A stretch of 64,000 nucleotides of DNA, from positions 124,001 through 188,000 of the forward strand of contig CAYQUT010000001.1 in NCBI GenBank assembly GCA_964420985.1, written 5' to 3'. Numbering within the stretch: position 1 is the first letter of the stretch; the number at the start of each line of letters is the position of its first letter. Shown here piece after piece: positions 42,869 to 51,728 of the stretch. The DNA is from CAMCTV01 sp964420985. GTDB lineage: Bacteria > Bacteroidota > Bacteroidia > Flavobacteriales_D > Sanyastnellaceae. The notes beneath the pieces are model-generated. The model was not told where the DNA came from, did no database searches, and was given only the letters and a program-made list of their open reading frames with translations. A program made the position numbers and the translations under genes.

Positions 42869-43423
42869 ATGCGTGTCAAACATCCCTACATCATTCCTTT
42901 CGTAGGACTAAAGCCGGGAAAGCACGAGTTTGAGTTCACCCTTGAGGAATCGTTCTTTAAAGAATTCGAGTATTCTGAAGTGGACAATGGTCATTTTACC
43001 ATTTCTGTCGTTTTGGATAAAAAGTCCAACATGATGGAATTGACATTTAGCCTAAATGGTAAGATGTCTTGGCCTTGTGATCGTTGTGGAGACCCTGTCT
43101 CTATTGACATCAAAGGAAATGACCACATTGTTATCAAGTACGGTGATCATACAGATGACCAAGATGATGATATATGGACCTACGGCCCACAAGAATATCA
43201 AATCGATATTAGACAACGACTTTTTGAGTTGGTTCATCTTTCTCTCCCCGTCCGAAGGGCACATGAAGAGGAAGAATGTAATCCAACTGTCATGAAGAAG
43301 ATGGATGATTACCGTGCTGATGAGGACTCAGATACGCAATGGATTGCTTTAAAGAATTTACAAATGGAAACCCCTTTGGACCAGTTGGAGGATGACGAAG
43401 ACTGGGAAGAAGATGAAGAATAA
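42869..43423 (+). CDS. DUF177 (YceD-like) protein
   Basis: 184 residues. The DUF177/YceD family is nearly always encoded directly before rpmF and is linked to 23S rRNA or large-subunit biogenesis. A CDRCG motif lies near residue 70, followed by a second Cys in EEECNP near residue 133; the C-terminus is very acidic. It is 12 bp upstream of rpmF and surely co-transcribed with it. Confidence 0.92.
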   Translation: MRVKHPYIIPFVGLKPGKHEFEFTLEESFFKEFEYSEVDNGHFTISVVLDKKSNMMELTFSLNGKMSWPCDRCGDPVSIDIKGNDHIVIKYGDHTDDQDDDIWTYGPQEYQIDIRQRLFELVHLSLPVRRAHEEEECNPTVMKKMDDYRADEDSDTQWIALKNLQMETPLDQLEDDEDWEEDEE

Positions 43424-43435
43424 AAACGGAAAAAG

Positions 43436-43624
43436 ATGGCACATCCCAAACACCGAATTTCGCAGACGCGCCAAGCTAAGCGACGCACACATTACAAGTT
43501 GGAAGCTCCAAACGTAGCTACTTGTCCAACTACAGGTCAACCTCACCTTTTTCACCATGCTCATTGGCATGAGGGAAAACTTTACTACAAAGGTAAAGTG
43601 GTGATGGAAAAAGAAAACGCATAG
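43436..43624 (+). CDS. rpmF: 50S ribosomal protein L32
   Basis: 62 residues. The N-terminus MAHPKHRISQTRQAKRRTH is characteristic of L32. Only one cysteine is present (CPTTGQ), so this is the zinc-free form rather than the four-Cys form. It follows the DUF177 gene and ends before a clear terminator. plsX, the usual neighbour in Proteobacteria and Firmicutes, is absent here. Confidence 0.97.
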   Translation: MAHPKHRISQTRQAKRRTHYKLEAPNVATCPTTGQPHLFHHAHWHEGKLYYKGKVVMEKENA

Positions 43625-43651
43625 GTTTCTTTGACTTTTATTCAATCTACT

Positions 43652-43680
43652 AAGCCCTGATGTTCAGGGCTTTTGTGTTT
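43652..43680 (+). terminator. Rho-independent terminator after rpmF
   Basis: A 9-bp perfect stem AAGCCCTGA/TCAGGGCTT with a 3-nt loop, followed by TTGTGTTT. Very similar to the terminator at 44671. Confidence 0.85.
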
Positions 43681-43774
43681 GAAGTTGTTTGAGAAATTGT
43701 CAGAAAGTTTTAAGAAGGGAAGAATCTTTTGTCATTGATTTTTTTTATATTCACTTTCAATTAAACCAATAATA

Positions 43775-44353
43775 ATGAAAAAAGTATTACTTCTAGGCGG
43801 AGCCATCATGGTTATGTTGAGCTCTTGCACCATGCAAAAGTGTGTTTACAACAAAGGATATTATGTGGATTGGTTCGATGCACCTTCTTTCAAGAAATCT
43901 GAAAAGATGAAAATTCAAGAGGAGAAAGAGGCTTTGGCAGAAGTGTCCGATGCGATATCTCCAATGCTCGCCAATGCCGAAATGGATGCCCCTTCATTGT
44001 CTGAAGTTCTGGTTGCTCCCGCAACAGAGGCGGTAAAACATACTTCAATGGTCACTCCAAAGGTAGCTTTGAAAAATACGCAATCGCCTGTTCAGTCCAT
44101 TATTGCCAGTAATGTTTCAAAAAAGGAAATCAAAGATGTGGTGAAGGAAATGAAAAGAGCAGTAAAATTGGAAAGTACGGGTGGTCCATTGCCAACTTGG
44201 GCATTGTATCTTCTTTGTTTTATCATACCCCCGTTAGCTGTTGGTTTTGCGACAGATTGGGACATCACTAAAATATTGATTAATTTCTTATGGTGTTTTT
44301 TGTGCGGTATCCCTGGAATCATTCATGCTTTGATCATTGTTTCAAGAAGCTAA
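43775..44353 (+). CDS. Lipoprotein with C-terminal YqaE/Pmp3 membrane domain
   Basis: 192 residues. A lipobox (MLSSC near residue 18) follows a short signal. A low-complexity charged linker (about 40-135) leads to a C-terminal YqaE/Pmp3-type domain: LYLLCFIIPPLAVGFATDWDITKILINFLWCFLCGIPGIIHAL, read in pieces, with two helices. Pmp3-like proteins are small hydrophobic membrane proteins linked to ion or membrane stress; the lipoprotein-linker-Pmp3 fusion recurs in Bacteroidota. The actual function is unknown. The DUF2752 gene follows closely. Confidence 0.88.
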   Translation: MKKVLLLGGAIMVMLSSCTMQKCVYNKGYYVDWFDAPSFKKSEKMKIQEEKEALAEVSDAISPMLANAEMDAPSLSEVLVAPATEAVKHTSMVTPKVALKNTQSPVQSIIASNVSKKEIKDVVKEMKRAVKLESTGGPLPTWALYLLCFIIPPLAVGFATDWDITKILINFLWCFLCGIPGIIHALIIVSRS

Positions 44354-44378
44354 AAATTTAACATCAATCATAAAAGCA

Positions 44379-44645
44379 ATGGCCTTGATTTTCGGGGCCA
44401 TTGTTTTGCTTTGGCTTCCTGCCGATTTTTTTGATCAAGGTCAAACCATCTGTCCATCCAAGTTATTCTTGGATGTTGAATGTCTGGGTTGCGGTATGAC
44501 CCGAGCCATGCAGCACCTGATTCACTTTGAATTTCAAAAGGCATGGCATTTCAATCATTTGGTTGTGGTTGTGGCGCCAATATTATTTTATGTTTGGTTA
44601 AAAAGCCTTCTTTTAGCCTTGAAATCGTTGAAATGGAAAGAGTAG
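44379..44645 (+). CDS. DUF2752 small membrane protein
   Basis: 88 residues from ATG 44379; an in-frame TTG at 44337 would overlap the previous gene. It shows the DUF2752 hallmark CPSKLFLDVECLGCGMTRA with two or three cysteines and two hydrophobic helices. Function unknown; members often sit next to other small membrane proteins such as TM2 or YqaE types, as here. A terminator follows. Confidence 0.85.
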   Translation: MALIFGAIVLLWLPADFFDQGQTICPSKLFLDVECLGCGMTRAMQHLIHFEFQKAWHFNHLVVVVAPILFYVWLKSLLLALKSLKWKE

Positions 44646-44670
44646 GTTGATGTGAATAAAATTAAACTTT

Positions 44671-44698
44671 AAGCCCTGCCCGCAGGGCTTTTGTGTTT
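44671..44698 (+). terminator. Rho-independent terminator before fabH
   Basis: AAGCCCTG/CAGGGCTT stem with a 4-nt CCCG loop and TTGTGTTT tail; closely similar to 43652-43680. Confidence 0.85.
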
Positions 44699-44734
44699 AC
44701 CTTCGCTCATCTTTGTTAACGCTAATTTAACGGA

Positions 44735-45733
44735 ATGAAAATTACAGCAGCCATTACAGGCATTCAAGGTTATGTCCCCCCCGATTTGTTGACCAATGCA
44801 GATCTAGAAAAAATGGTGGACACCAATGACGAGTGGATCAAATCCCGCACAGGAATCTCGGAAAGACACATTTTAAAAGGAGAGGGACTGGGCACCAGTG
44901 ACATGGGTGCTGAGGCCGTAAAAGGTTTATTGGCCAAAAAGAATTTACAGCCTAGTGATATCGATTTGTTAATCTGCGCAACGGTAACAGCAGATCATCA
45001 GTTCCCCGCAACAGCCAATATTATTTGTGATAAAATTGGCGCCAAAGATTGTTGGGCATTCGATGTTAATGCGGCATGTTCAGGTTTCATTTATGCGCTT
45101 TCCACGGCATCTCAATTCATTGAGACGGGTAAATACAAGCGCGTTGTGGTAGTGGGCGCTGATAAAATGTCTTCCATCGTGGATTATACGGATCGTACCA
45201 CTTGTGTTCTTTTTGGTGATGGCAGTGGCGCTGTGTTGCTGGAACCTTCCATTGATGAGACGGGCATCAAAGATTTTATTTTGAAATCGGACGGCAATGG
45301 TCGTCATTACTTACACCAAAAAGCTGGAGGATCAGTTAAGCCTGCAACTCATGAGACAGTGGATGCGCGCGAGCATTTTGTATTTCAAGATGGTCAGCCT
45401 GTATTCAAAGCCGCCGTTGTCAGCATGGCTGATGTGAGCGCAGAGATCATGGAGAAGAATGGTTTAACTTCTGATGATGTGGCTTATTTGGTTCCCCATC
45501 AAGCCAATCTTCGTATCATTGATGCTACTGCCCGCCGCATGGGAGTTGGCCCCGACAAAGTCATGGTCAACATTGAGCGATATGGCAACACTACATCCGG
45601 CACTATCCCGCTTTGTTTGTGGGAATGGGAAAAGAAATTAAAAAAAGGGGACAACCTCATTTTGGCCGCCTTTGGTGGAGGATTCACTTGGGGAGCCGTT
45701 TGGGTGAAATGGTCCTATGATTCCCAATCTTAA
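44735..45733 (+). CDS. fabH: Beta-ketoacyl-ACP synthase III
   Basis: 332 residues, full length. FabH condenses acetyl-CoA with malonyl-ACP to start fatty acid synthesis. The catalytic triad is visible: Cys115 (NAACSGFIYAL), His255 (VPHQANLRI) and Asn285 (RYGNTTSGTIP), plus the GDGSGAVLLE motif and a C-terminal AFGGGFTWGA. It is followed by accB and accC, a fatty-acid start cluster. A possible -7 box (CATCTTTG) lies about 20 nt before the ATG. Confidence 0.97.
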   Translation: MKITAAITGIQGYVPPDLLTNADLEKMVDTNDEWIKSRTGISERHILKGEGLGTSDMGAEAVKGLLAKKNLQPSDIDLLICATVTADHQFPATANIICDKIGAKDCWAFDVNAACSGFIYALSTASQFIETGKYKRVVVVGADKMSSIVDYTDRTTCVLFGDGSGAVLLEPSIDETGIKDFILKSDGNGRHYLHQKAGGSVKPATHETVDAREHFVFQDGQPVFKAAVVSMADVSAEIMEKNGLTSDDVAYLVPHQANLRIIDATARRMGVGPDKVMVNIERYGNTTSGTIPLCLWEWEKKLKKGDNLILAAFGGGFTWGAVWVKWSYDSQS

Positions 45734-45758
45734 AGTATATTTGAACCGATAAAATCAA

Positions 45759-46244
45759 ATGAAAATGAATATCAAAGAAATTCAAGACTTAATCAAGTTC
45801 GTATCCAAAAGTGGAGTGAGTGAGGTAGAGATCGAACAGAAAGATTTTAAAATCACCATTAAAACTCCAGTAGGTGGAACACCAATGGCGATGACCGCAA
45901 TGGCGCCTGTTGCCATGCCCATGCCTGTAGCTGCTCCTGTTGCGGCCCCAGCACCTGCAGCAGCAGCTCCAGCACCTGTAGCAGCACCTGCGCAAGACGC
46001 CAATTTGATTGAGATTAAGAGCCCGATGATTGGTACTTTCTACCGTTCTGCTGGTCCAGATAAGCCACCATTTGTTGAAGTGGGTCAAACCATCAAACCT
46101 GGTGACAAAGTGTGTATCATCGAGGCCATGAAATTGTTCAATGAAATTGAATCTGAAATTTCAGGAACCATCGTTAAAGTTTTGGTCAATGATTCTACTC
46201 CTATCGAGTACGATCAACCATTGTTCTTGGTAGAACCCGCTTAA
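45759..46244 (+). CDS. accB: Acetyl-CoA carboxylase biotin carboxyl carrier protein
   Basis: 161 residues. The N-terminal helical part (IKEIQDLIKFVSKSGVSEVEIE) is followed by a flexible Ala/Pro/Val linker (about 45-85) and the biotinyl domain with the biotinylated Lys125 in EAMKLFNEIE. It carries carboxybiotin between the carboxylase and transferase halves of acetyl-CoA carboxylase. A second Met two codons in is an equal start. It is 11 bp upstream of accC. Confidence 0.97.
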   Translation: MKMNIKEIQDLIKFVSKSGVSEVEIEQKDFKITIKTPVGGTPMAMTAMAPVAMPMPVAAPVAAPAPAAAAPAPVAAPAQDANLIEIKSPMIGTFYRSAGPDKPPFVEVGQTIKPGDKVCIIEAMKLFNEIESEISGTIVKVLVNDSTPIEYDQPLFLVEPA

Positions 46245-46254
46245 TTCAAAAGCC

Positions 46255-47589
46255 ATGTTTAAGAAAATATTGATTGCCAATCGCGGTGAGATTGCCTTGC
46301 GGGTCATTAGAACTTGCAAAGAGATGGGCATCTCAACGGTGGCGGTGTACTCTACTGCAGATCGTGATAGTCTACATGTTCGTTTTGCAGATGAGGCCGT
46401 TTGCATTGGTCCTCCCGCCTCCAAGGATTCTTATTTAAAGATTCCCAATATCATTGCGGCTGCAGAAATTACCAACGCAGATGCCATCCATCCCGGTTAT
46501 GGTTTTTTGTCAGAAAATGCAACTTTTTCAAAGGTGTGCAAAGAGAATGGCATCAAGTTCATCGGCGCTTCGCCTGAGATGATTGAGTCGATGGGAGACA
46601 AGTCGTCTGCCAAACAAACCATGAAGAACGCAGGTGTTCCTTGTATTCCAGGATCAGAGGGTATTTTGCAATCGTTGGAAGAGGCTCACAAGGTGGCCAA
46701 AGAAATCAAATATCCTGTGATGTTAAAGGCCACTGCTGGTGGCGGTGGAAAAGGGATGCGTGTGGTTTTCAAGGAAGAAGATTTGGAAGATTCATGGGAA
46801 GCTGTCCGCCGTGAGGCAGGCGCGGCCTTTGGCAATGATGGCATCTACATGGAAAAATTTGTAGAAGAGCCACGTCACATTGAAATTCAAATTGCGGGTG
46901 ACCAATACGGCAAAGCTTGTCACTTGTCAGAGCGCGATTGTTCTATTCAGCGCCGTCACCAGAAATTGGTGGAAGAAACTCCATCTCCTTTCATGACCGA
47001 TGAGTTGCGTGAGAAGATGGGTCAAGCGGCCATCAAGGCTGCTGAAGCCGTGCAATATGAGGGTGTAGGTACCGTTGAATTTTTAGTAGACAAAAACCGT
47101 GATTTTTATTTCATGGAAATGAATACCAGAATCCAAGTGGAGCACACCATCACGGAGGAAGTCATCAACTATGATTTGGTCAAAGAGCAAATCAAGTTGG
47201 CAGCGGGTGATCCGATTTCGGGTCGCAACTATTACCCCAAGATGCACAGTATCCAATGCCGCATCAACGCGGAAGATCCATTCAAGAATTTTTCGCCTTG
47301 CCCTGGTAAAATTACCGCTTACCACAGTCCTGGAGGACATGGTGTGCGTTTGGATACCCATGCTTATGCTGGATATGTTATTCCGCCCAATTATGATAGT
47401 ATGATTTCCAAGTTGATCACCGTGGCACAAACCCGCGAGGAGGCCATTACCAAGATGCAACGCGCTTTGGATGAGTACATCATTGAGGGCATTAAAACCA
47501 CCATTCCATTCCATCAAAAGTTGATGAAAGATCCGCAATTCAGAGCGGGTAATTTCACCACCAAGTTTATGGAATCGTTTGAAATGTAA
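46255..47589 (+). CDS. accC: Acetyl-CoA carboxylase biotin carboxylase subunit
   Basis: 444 residues. ATP-grasp enzyme that carboxylates the biotin of AccB. The N-terminus KILIANRGEIALRVIRT, the glycine loop GGGGKGMRVV, the ERDCSIQRRHQKLVEE segment and EMNTRIQVEH active-site motif are all present. Full length. The sigma-54-type regulator starts 12 bp later and is probably co-transcribed. Confidence 0.98.
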   Translation: MFKKILIANRGEIALRVIRTCKEMGISTVAVYSTADRDSLHVRFADEAVCIGPPASKDSYLKIPNIIAAAEITNADAIHPGYGFLSENATFSKVCKENGIKFIGASPEMIESMGDKSSAKQTMKNAGVPCIPGSEGILQSLEEAHKVAKEIKYPVMLKATAGGGGKGMRVVFKEEDLEDSWEAVRREAGAAFGNDGIYMEKFVEEPRHIEIQIAGDQYGKACHLSERDCSIQRRHQKLVEETPSPFMTDELREKMGQAAIKAAEAVQYEGVGTVEFLVDKNRDFYFMEMNTRIQVEHTITEEVINYDLVKEQIKLAAGDPISGRNYYPKMHSIQCRINAEDPFKNFSPCPGKITAYHSPGGHGVRLDTHAYAGYVIPPNYDSMISKLITVAQTREEAITKMQRALDEYIIEGIKTTIPFHQKLMKDPQFRAGNFTTKFMESFEM

Positions 47590-47600
47590 TACAACAAAAT

Positions 47601-48764
47601 ATGGCCAAAATACTTTTGGTAGATGACGAAGCCAGCATCAGAATGGCTTTGAAAGAAATCTTAGAGTACGAAAGCCACACCGTAATAGAGTCTCCTGATG
47701 CAGTTGCCGGTTTAAAGGCGCTGAGTCAGGAGACTTTTGATTTGGTCATCACCGATATCAAGATGCCCAAAGTGGACGGTTTGGAATTTCTGCAACAGAT
47801 TAAGGACAATGGATTTGAAATGCCCGTGGTAATGATTACAGGCCATGGCACCATTGACACCGCAGTGGAGTCCATCAAGAAGGGCGCTTTTGATTTTATC
47901 CAAAAGCCGTTGGATTTGAATCGCGTCTTGGTCACCGTGCGCAACGCCACGCAGAGTGGGCAGATGGAGCGGGAAACCAAAGTGTTGAAGAAAAAAGTAG
48001 CCCGCATTACAGGGACGCACATTGTAGGAGAAAGTCCAGCGATACAGGAAATATTGGGCATGATTGATACCGTTGCACCAACCGATGCAAGGGTGATGAT
48101 TTTAGGTCCCAATGGAGCAGGAAAAGAATTGGTCGCACGACAGCTGCACGAAAAAAGTGCAAGACAAACGGGACCTTTCATTGAGGTCAATTGCGCGGCC
48201 ATCCCTGGTGAGCTGATCGAGAGTGAATTGTTTGGGCATGAGAAAGGCGCCTTTACCAGTGCCATCAAGACCAAGCCGGGAAAGTTTGAATTGGCAGAAG
48301 GAGGCACCATCTTTTTGGATGAGATAGGAGATATGGCGTTAACCGCACAGGCCAAGGTATTGCGTGCGTTGCAGGAGCATAAAATACAACGCGTTGGAGG
48401 AGAGAAGGACATCAAGGTCAATGTGCGTGTGGTAGCGGCCACCAACAAAGATTTGAAAAAGGAAATCGCCGAGGGCAGGTTCAGAGAGGATTTGTATCAC
48501 CGATTGAGTGTGATTGTCTTAAAGGTCCCCTCATTGGCAGAGCGTTCAGGGGACATTCCTTTGTTGACCGAATATTTTTTAGAAAAGGTCTGTGAAGATT
48601 ACGGAAGGCCATTGAAAAAGATAGAGCCCGCGGCAGTCAAGTTGTTGCAGAAGCAACCATGGACAGGGAATATCCGAGAGCTGCGCAATGTGGTGGAACG
48701 TTTGGTCATCCTCAGTGCGGATCGCATCACAGAAGCCGATGTGAAGCGTTTTGTGATTGGGTAG
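47601..48764 (+). CDS. Sigma-54-type response regulator without DNA-binding domain
   Basis: 387 residues. The receiver domain (1-120) has phospho-acceptor Asp52 in VITDIKMP. The AAA+ sigma-54 interaction domain (about 140-365) has Walker A GPNGAGKE (169-176), Walker B GTIFLDE and the arginine-finger region FREDLYHRL. Two oddities: the sigma-54-contacting GAFTGA loop reads GAFTSA (216-221), and the protein stops right after the lid helices (EADVKRFVIG), with no Fis-type HTH. It may act from solution, as a few known family members do, or on another target. No partner kinase is adjacent; it follows accC by 12 bp. Confidence 0.92.
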   Translation: MAKILLVDDEASIRMALKEILEYESHTVIESPDAVAGLKALSQETFDLVITDIKMPKVDGLEFLQQIKDNGFEMPVVMITGHGTIDTAVESIKKGAFDFIQKPLDLNRVLVTVRNATQSGQMERETKVLKKKVARITGTHIVGESPAIQEILGMIDTVAPTDARVMILGPNGAGKELVARQLHEKSARQTGPFIEVNCAAIPGELIESELFGHEKGAFTSAIKTKPGKFELAEGGTIFLDEIGDMALTAQAKVLRALQEHKIQRVGGEKDIKVNVRVVAATNKDLKKEIAEGRFREDLYHRLSVIVLKVPSLAERSGDIPLLTEYFLEKVCEDYGRPLKKIEPAAVKLLQKQPWTGNIRELRNVVERLVILSADRITEADVKRFVIG

Positions 48765-48800
48765 GGGAAATGGGACTTGGGAAGAGGGAAACAAGACACA

Positions 48801-48846
48801 TAGGGGCGAATTGATATTCGCCCGCGGTGTCCCGCAGGGACGGGGT
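48801..48846. repeat. REP-like palindromic element (two hairpins)
   Basis: Two GC-rich hairpins in tandem: GGGCGAAT-TGAT-ATTCGCCC (48804-48823) and GTCCC-GCA-GGGAC (48829-48841). The first resembles the widespread GGGGCGAAT/ATTCGCCCC class of bacterial interspersed palindromes. Single copy in this window, so the repeat status rests on memory of the motif class. Confidence 0.45.
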
Positions 48847-48970
48847 GGTTTGTATTGCGTTAAATGAAAATTCATAAAACGCCAAGCACGCTATTATTTC
48901 GTTATTGCTACGCAGAGAGTAAACCCAGAAATCTCCTTTGCTCGGATGAATTTTCTTAGCCTTTTGAAAC

Positions 48971-48999
48971 AAAAAAGCCCCGAAACCGGGGCCTTTTTT
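48971..48999. terminator. Strong bidirectional terminator between convergent genes
   Basis: A-run, GCCCCG, 4-nt loop, CGGGGC, then T-run: a hairpin usable from both sides, between the regulator gene (plus) and the aminotransferase gene (minus). Confidence 0.9.
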
Positions 49000-49016
49000 A
49001 TGGTCAATATGGAGGT

Positions 49017-50300
49017 TTAACGCAAAGACTCCAATGCAGCCTTTACCGCTGCCAAAGCATCGGTAACATTCTCCATGCTCGCCGTTCCTACTGATAATCT
49101 GTACCATGTCGATTCACTGTCCGCTCCAAAGGCACTAAATGGAACAACCGCCAACTTAGCTTCCTCCAACAAAAACGCAGTGATGTCAGCTGTGCTAGAT
49201 ATGGTTTTTCCTGTTGAGGTGACTTTGTTCTTTAAGTCAAACTGAACGGTCAAATAAATGGCCCCTTCGGGTGTCACGGAGTCCACTGGATGGCCCGCTG
49301 CCTTGAGCGCCTGAATACCTTGGTGGAATCCATGTAACCTTTGTGATACCTCATCATTCATCTTGGCAATGAAGGCAGGATAGGCCTGCTCATCATTGAT
49401 GAATTGTGCAGCTGCATATTGCTCTGGTCTGGGTGCCCAGGCCCCTACGTGTCCCAAGATGCTCTTCATTTTGTCAATGACTTCCATCGGTCCAAAAGCC
49501 CAACCCACACGAACGCCTGTTGCTGCCAGTGACTTGGAAATTCCATCCACAAAAATGGTGAAGGGTCTCATCTCTGGCCTTAGGCTAACTGGATCATGGT
49601 GCTTCACTCCATCAAAAGTCAGCATGCTGTAAATTTGATCGTACATCACATACAATGGCTTTTCGTCCGCACCACGTTGTGCATTTTCCGCCAATACTGC
49701 ATCGCAAATCGCTGTTAGGTCTTCCTCTGAGAAGACGGTGCCTGTTGGATTCAATGGCGAACACAACGCCAACAAAGAAGCTCCTTTCAAATGGGGCAAT
49801 AACTCATCCACTGTTGGCATGAATTTATTCTCTGGCCGGGTTTCGACGAACACTTGCTCGGCAAATGTCAAATGCGTGTAATGGTTGTTGTTCCATGAAG
49901 GAACGGGGAAAACCACTTTGTCTTTTGGGTCAACGATGGTTCTGAAAATGGCGTAAATAATAGGTCTAGCACCTCCTGCGATGAGAATTTCTTCGGCATC
50001 ATAATCCAAACCTTGATAAGTCTTGATGGTGCTAACCACCGCCTTGCGCAGTTCAGGAAGACCGTTGGCTGGCGGATAGTTGGTCATCTCTGCTTGGTAA
50101 GCGGAAATGATGGCCTCCTTTAATGCTGTGGGAATGGGAAATACCTTGGGGTCAAAATCACCAATGGTGAAATTGTAGATCTTGTTTCCCTTGGCAATCA
50201 AATCCCTGATTTCTCCTCCCAACTTGATGATTTCAGAACCAATCAGGTTCTCTGCCATTTCCGCTACTTTGTATTGTGTAGCAACATTTGTTTCGCTCAC
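49017..50300 (-). CDS. Class I/II pyridoxal-phosphate aminotransferase
   Basis: 427 residues. Fold type I aminotransferase: the substrate-side YNFTIGDFDP, ILIAGGARPIIYAIFRT, the NPTGTVFSEEDL motif and the PLP lysine in ISKSLAATGVRVGWAFG. Most similar in pattern to aspartate aminotransferase-like enzymes, but the amino-donor specificity cannot be read reliably. It is last of a minus-strand group prfB-fumC-aminotransferase (9 bp after fumC) and ends at a strong terminator. Confidence 0.92.
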   Translation of the reverse strand: MSETNVATQYKVAEMAENLIGSEIIKLGGEIRDLIAKGNKIYNFTIGDFDPKVFPIPTALKEAIISAYQAEMTNYPPANGLPELRKAVVSTIKTYQGLDYDAEEILIAGGARPIIYAIFRTIVDPKDKVVFPVPSWNNNHYTHLTFAEQVFVETRPENKFMPTVDELLPHLKGASLLALCSPLNPTGTVFSEEDLTAICDAVLAENAQRGADEKPLYVMYDQIYSMLTFDGVKHHDPVSLRPEMRPFTIFVDGISKSLAATGVRVGWAFGPMEVIDKMKSILGHVGAWAPRPEQYAAAQFINDEQAYPAFIAKMNDEVSQRLHGFHQGIQALKAAGHPVDSVTPEGAIYLTVQFDLKNKVTSTGKTISSTADITAFLLEEAKLAVVPFSAFGADSESTWYRLSVGTASMENVTDALAAVKAALESLR

Positions 50301-50309
50301 TTTGTTGTA

Positions 50310-51704
50310 TTATAATGTTCCAACCATTTTCTTCGGATCTACCCACTCGTGGTATTCCTGCTCAGTAACATAGCCCAATCGTAAGGCTTCCTCTTTCAAG
50401 GTTGTTCCGTTTTTATGCGCTGTCTTAGCAATCTCCGCTGCTTTGTAATAGCCTATTTTGGTATTCAATGCAGTTACCAACATCAACGAACCGTCTACCA
50501 ATTCTTGGATCCTGGTATAGTTGGGCTCAATGCCCACTGCGCAGTGCTCATCAAACGATACGCAAGCATCACCGATCAATTCAGCGCTTTGCAAAAAGTT
50601 AGCGGCCATGACGGGCTTGAATACATTCAACTCATAATGTCCTTGTGTTCCTCCAATGGTGATGGCCACATCATTTCCCATCACTTGCGCGCAAACCATG
50701 GTCAAAGCTTCGCATTGCGTTGGATTAACTTTACCGGGCATGATGCTGGATCCGGGTTCATTTTCTGGAATAAAAATCTCTCCAATTCCGCTGCGTGGTC
50801 CTGAGGCCATCATGCGGATATCGTTGGCAATTTTATTCAATGATACAGCCAACATTTTCAATGCTCCGTGCGCTTCAACAACGCCATCATGTGCAGCCAA
50901 TGCTTCAAACTTATTGGGTGCAGTGACAAAGGGCAATCCGCTGAATTCTGCAATTTTTTGGGCCACCAATTCTGAGTATCCTTTGGGGGTATTGATGCCC
51001 GTACCTACCGCAGTCCCTCCTAACGCCAACTCAGAGAGATGTGCAAGGGTGTTGGCCGTAGCGCGCAATCCGTGGTTCAACTGAGCAACGTATCCACTCA
51101 ACTCTTGTCCCAAAGTAACTGGCGTAGCGTCCATCAAGTGGGTACGTCCAATTTTTACCACTTGCATGAAGTCGGTGCTTTTCTGCTGTAAAGTATTGCG
51201 CAATTGCTCAACGCCTGGGATGGTTTTGGTGACCACCATTTTGTAACAGGCAATGTGCATAGCGGTGGGGTAAGTATCGTTTGAACTCTGACTCTTGTTG
51301 ACGTCATCATTCGGATTCAACAACATTTCACCCTCTCCCAACTTTCCACCCAAAATCACATGTGCACGATTGGCAATCACCTCATTGACGTTCATGTTGC
51401 TTTGGGTACCTGATCCGGTTTGCCAAATCACCAAAGGGAATTGGTCATCCAATTGTCCAGCAATGATTTCATCACAAACTTTGGAAATGATATCGCGTTT
51501 TTCTTCGGTCAATACACCCAAGGCACAATTGGCATGGGCAGCTGCTTTTTTCAAAATACCAAAGGCATAGATGATTTCTTTGGGCATGCTAGCAGCTGGA
51601 CCAATTTTGAAATTATTACGGCTACGTTCGGTTTGGGCTCCCCAATAAACATGGGCCGGAACCTTAACTTCCCCCATGGTGTCTTTTTCAATGCGATATT
51701 CCAT
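50310..51704 (-). CDS. fumC: Class II fumarate hydratase
   Basis: 464 residues, normal for FumC. It interconverts fumarate and malate in the TCA cycle. Signature GSSIMPGKVNP is present, with SGTQSNMNVNEVIANRA, the TGTGINTPKGY motif and GRTHLMDATPVTLGQE. The iron-sulfur-free class II enzyme is oxygen-stable. It lies between prfB and the aminotransferase gene; the aspartate/malate/fumarate link of the pair is metabolically sensible. Confidence 0.97.
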   Translation of the reverse strand: MEYRIEKDTMGEVKVPAHVYWGAQTERSRNNFKIGPAASMPKEIIYAFGILKKAAAHANCALGVLTEEKRDIISKVCDEIIAGQLDDQFPLVIWQTGSGTQSNMNVNEVIANRAHVILGGKLGEGEMLLNPNDDVNKSQSSNDTYPTAMHIACYKMVVTKTIPGVEQLRNTLQQKSTDFMQVVKIGRTHLMDATPVTLGQELSGYVAQLNHGLRATANTLAHLSELALGGTAVGTGINTPKGYSELVAQKIAEFSGLPFVTAPNKFEALAAHDGVVEAHGALKMLAVSLNKIANDIRMMASGPRSGIGEIFIPENEPGSSIMPGKVNPTQCEALTMVCAQVMGNDVAITIGGTQGHYELNVFKPVMAANFLQSAELIGDACVSFDEHCAVGIEPNYTRIQELVDGSLMLVTALNTKIGYYKAAEIAKTAHKNGTTLKEEALRLGYVTEQEYHEWVDPKKMVGTL

Positions 51705-51728
51705 GTTGTTTTTTATTGCAATTTGTTT

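Noticed and set aside
43625..44734. Possible missing plsX between rpmF and fabH
   Set aside because: The interval is filled by the YqaE-type lipoprotein, DUF2752 and two terminators; no trace of plsX in any frame.
45789..46088. Antisense Ala/Gly- and Arg-rich ORFs over accB
   Set aside because: They mirror the repetitive Ala/Pro linker codons of accB.
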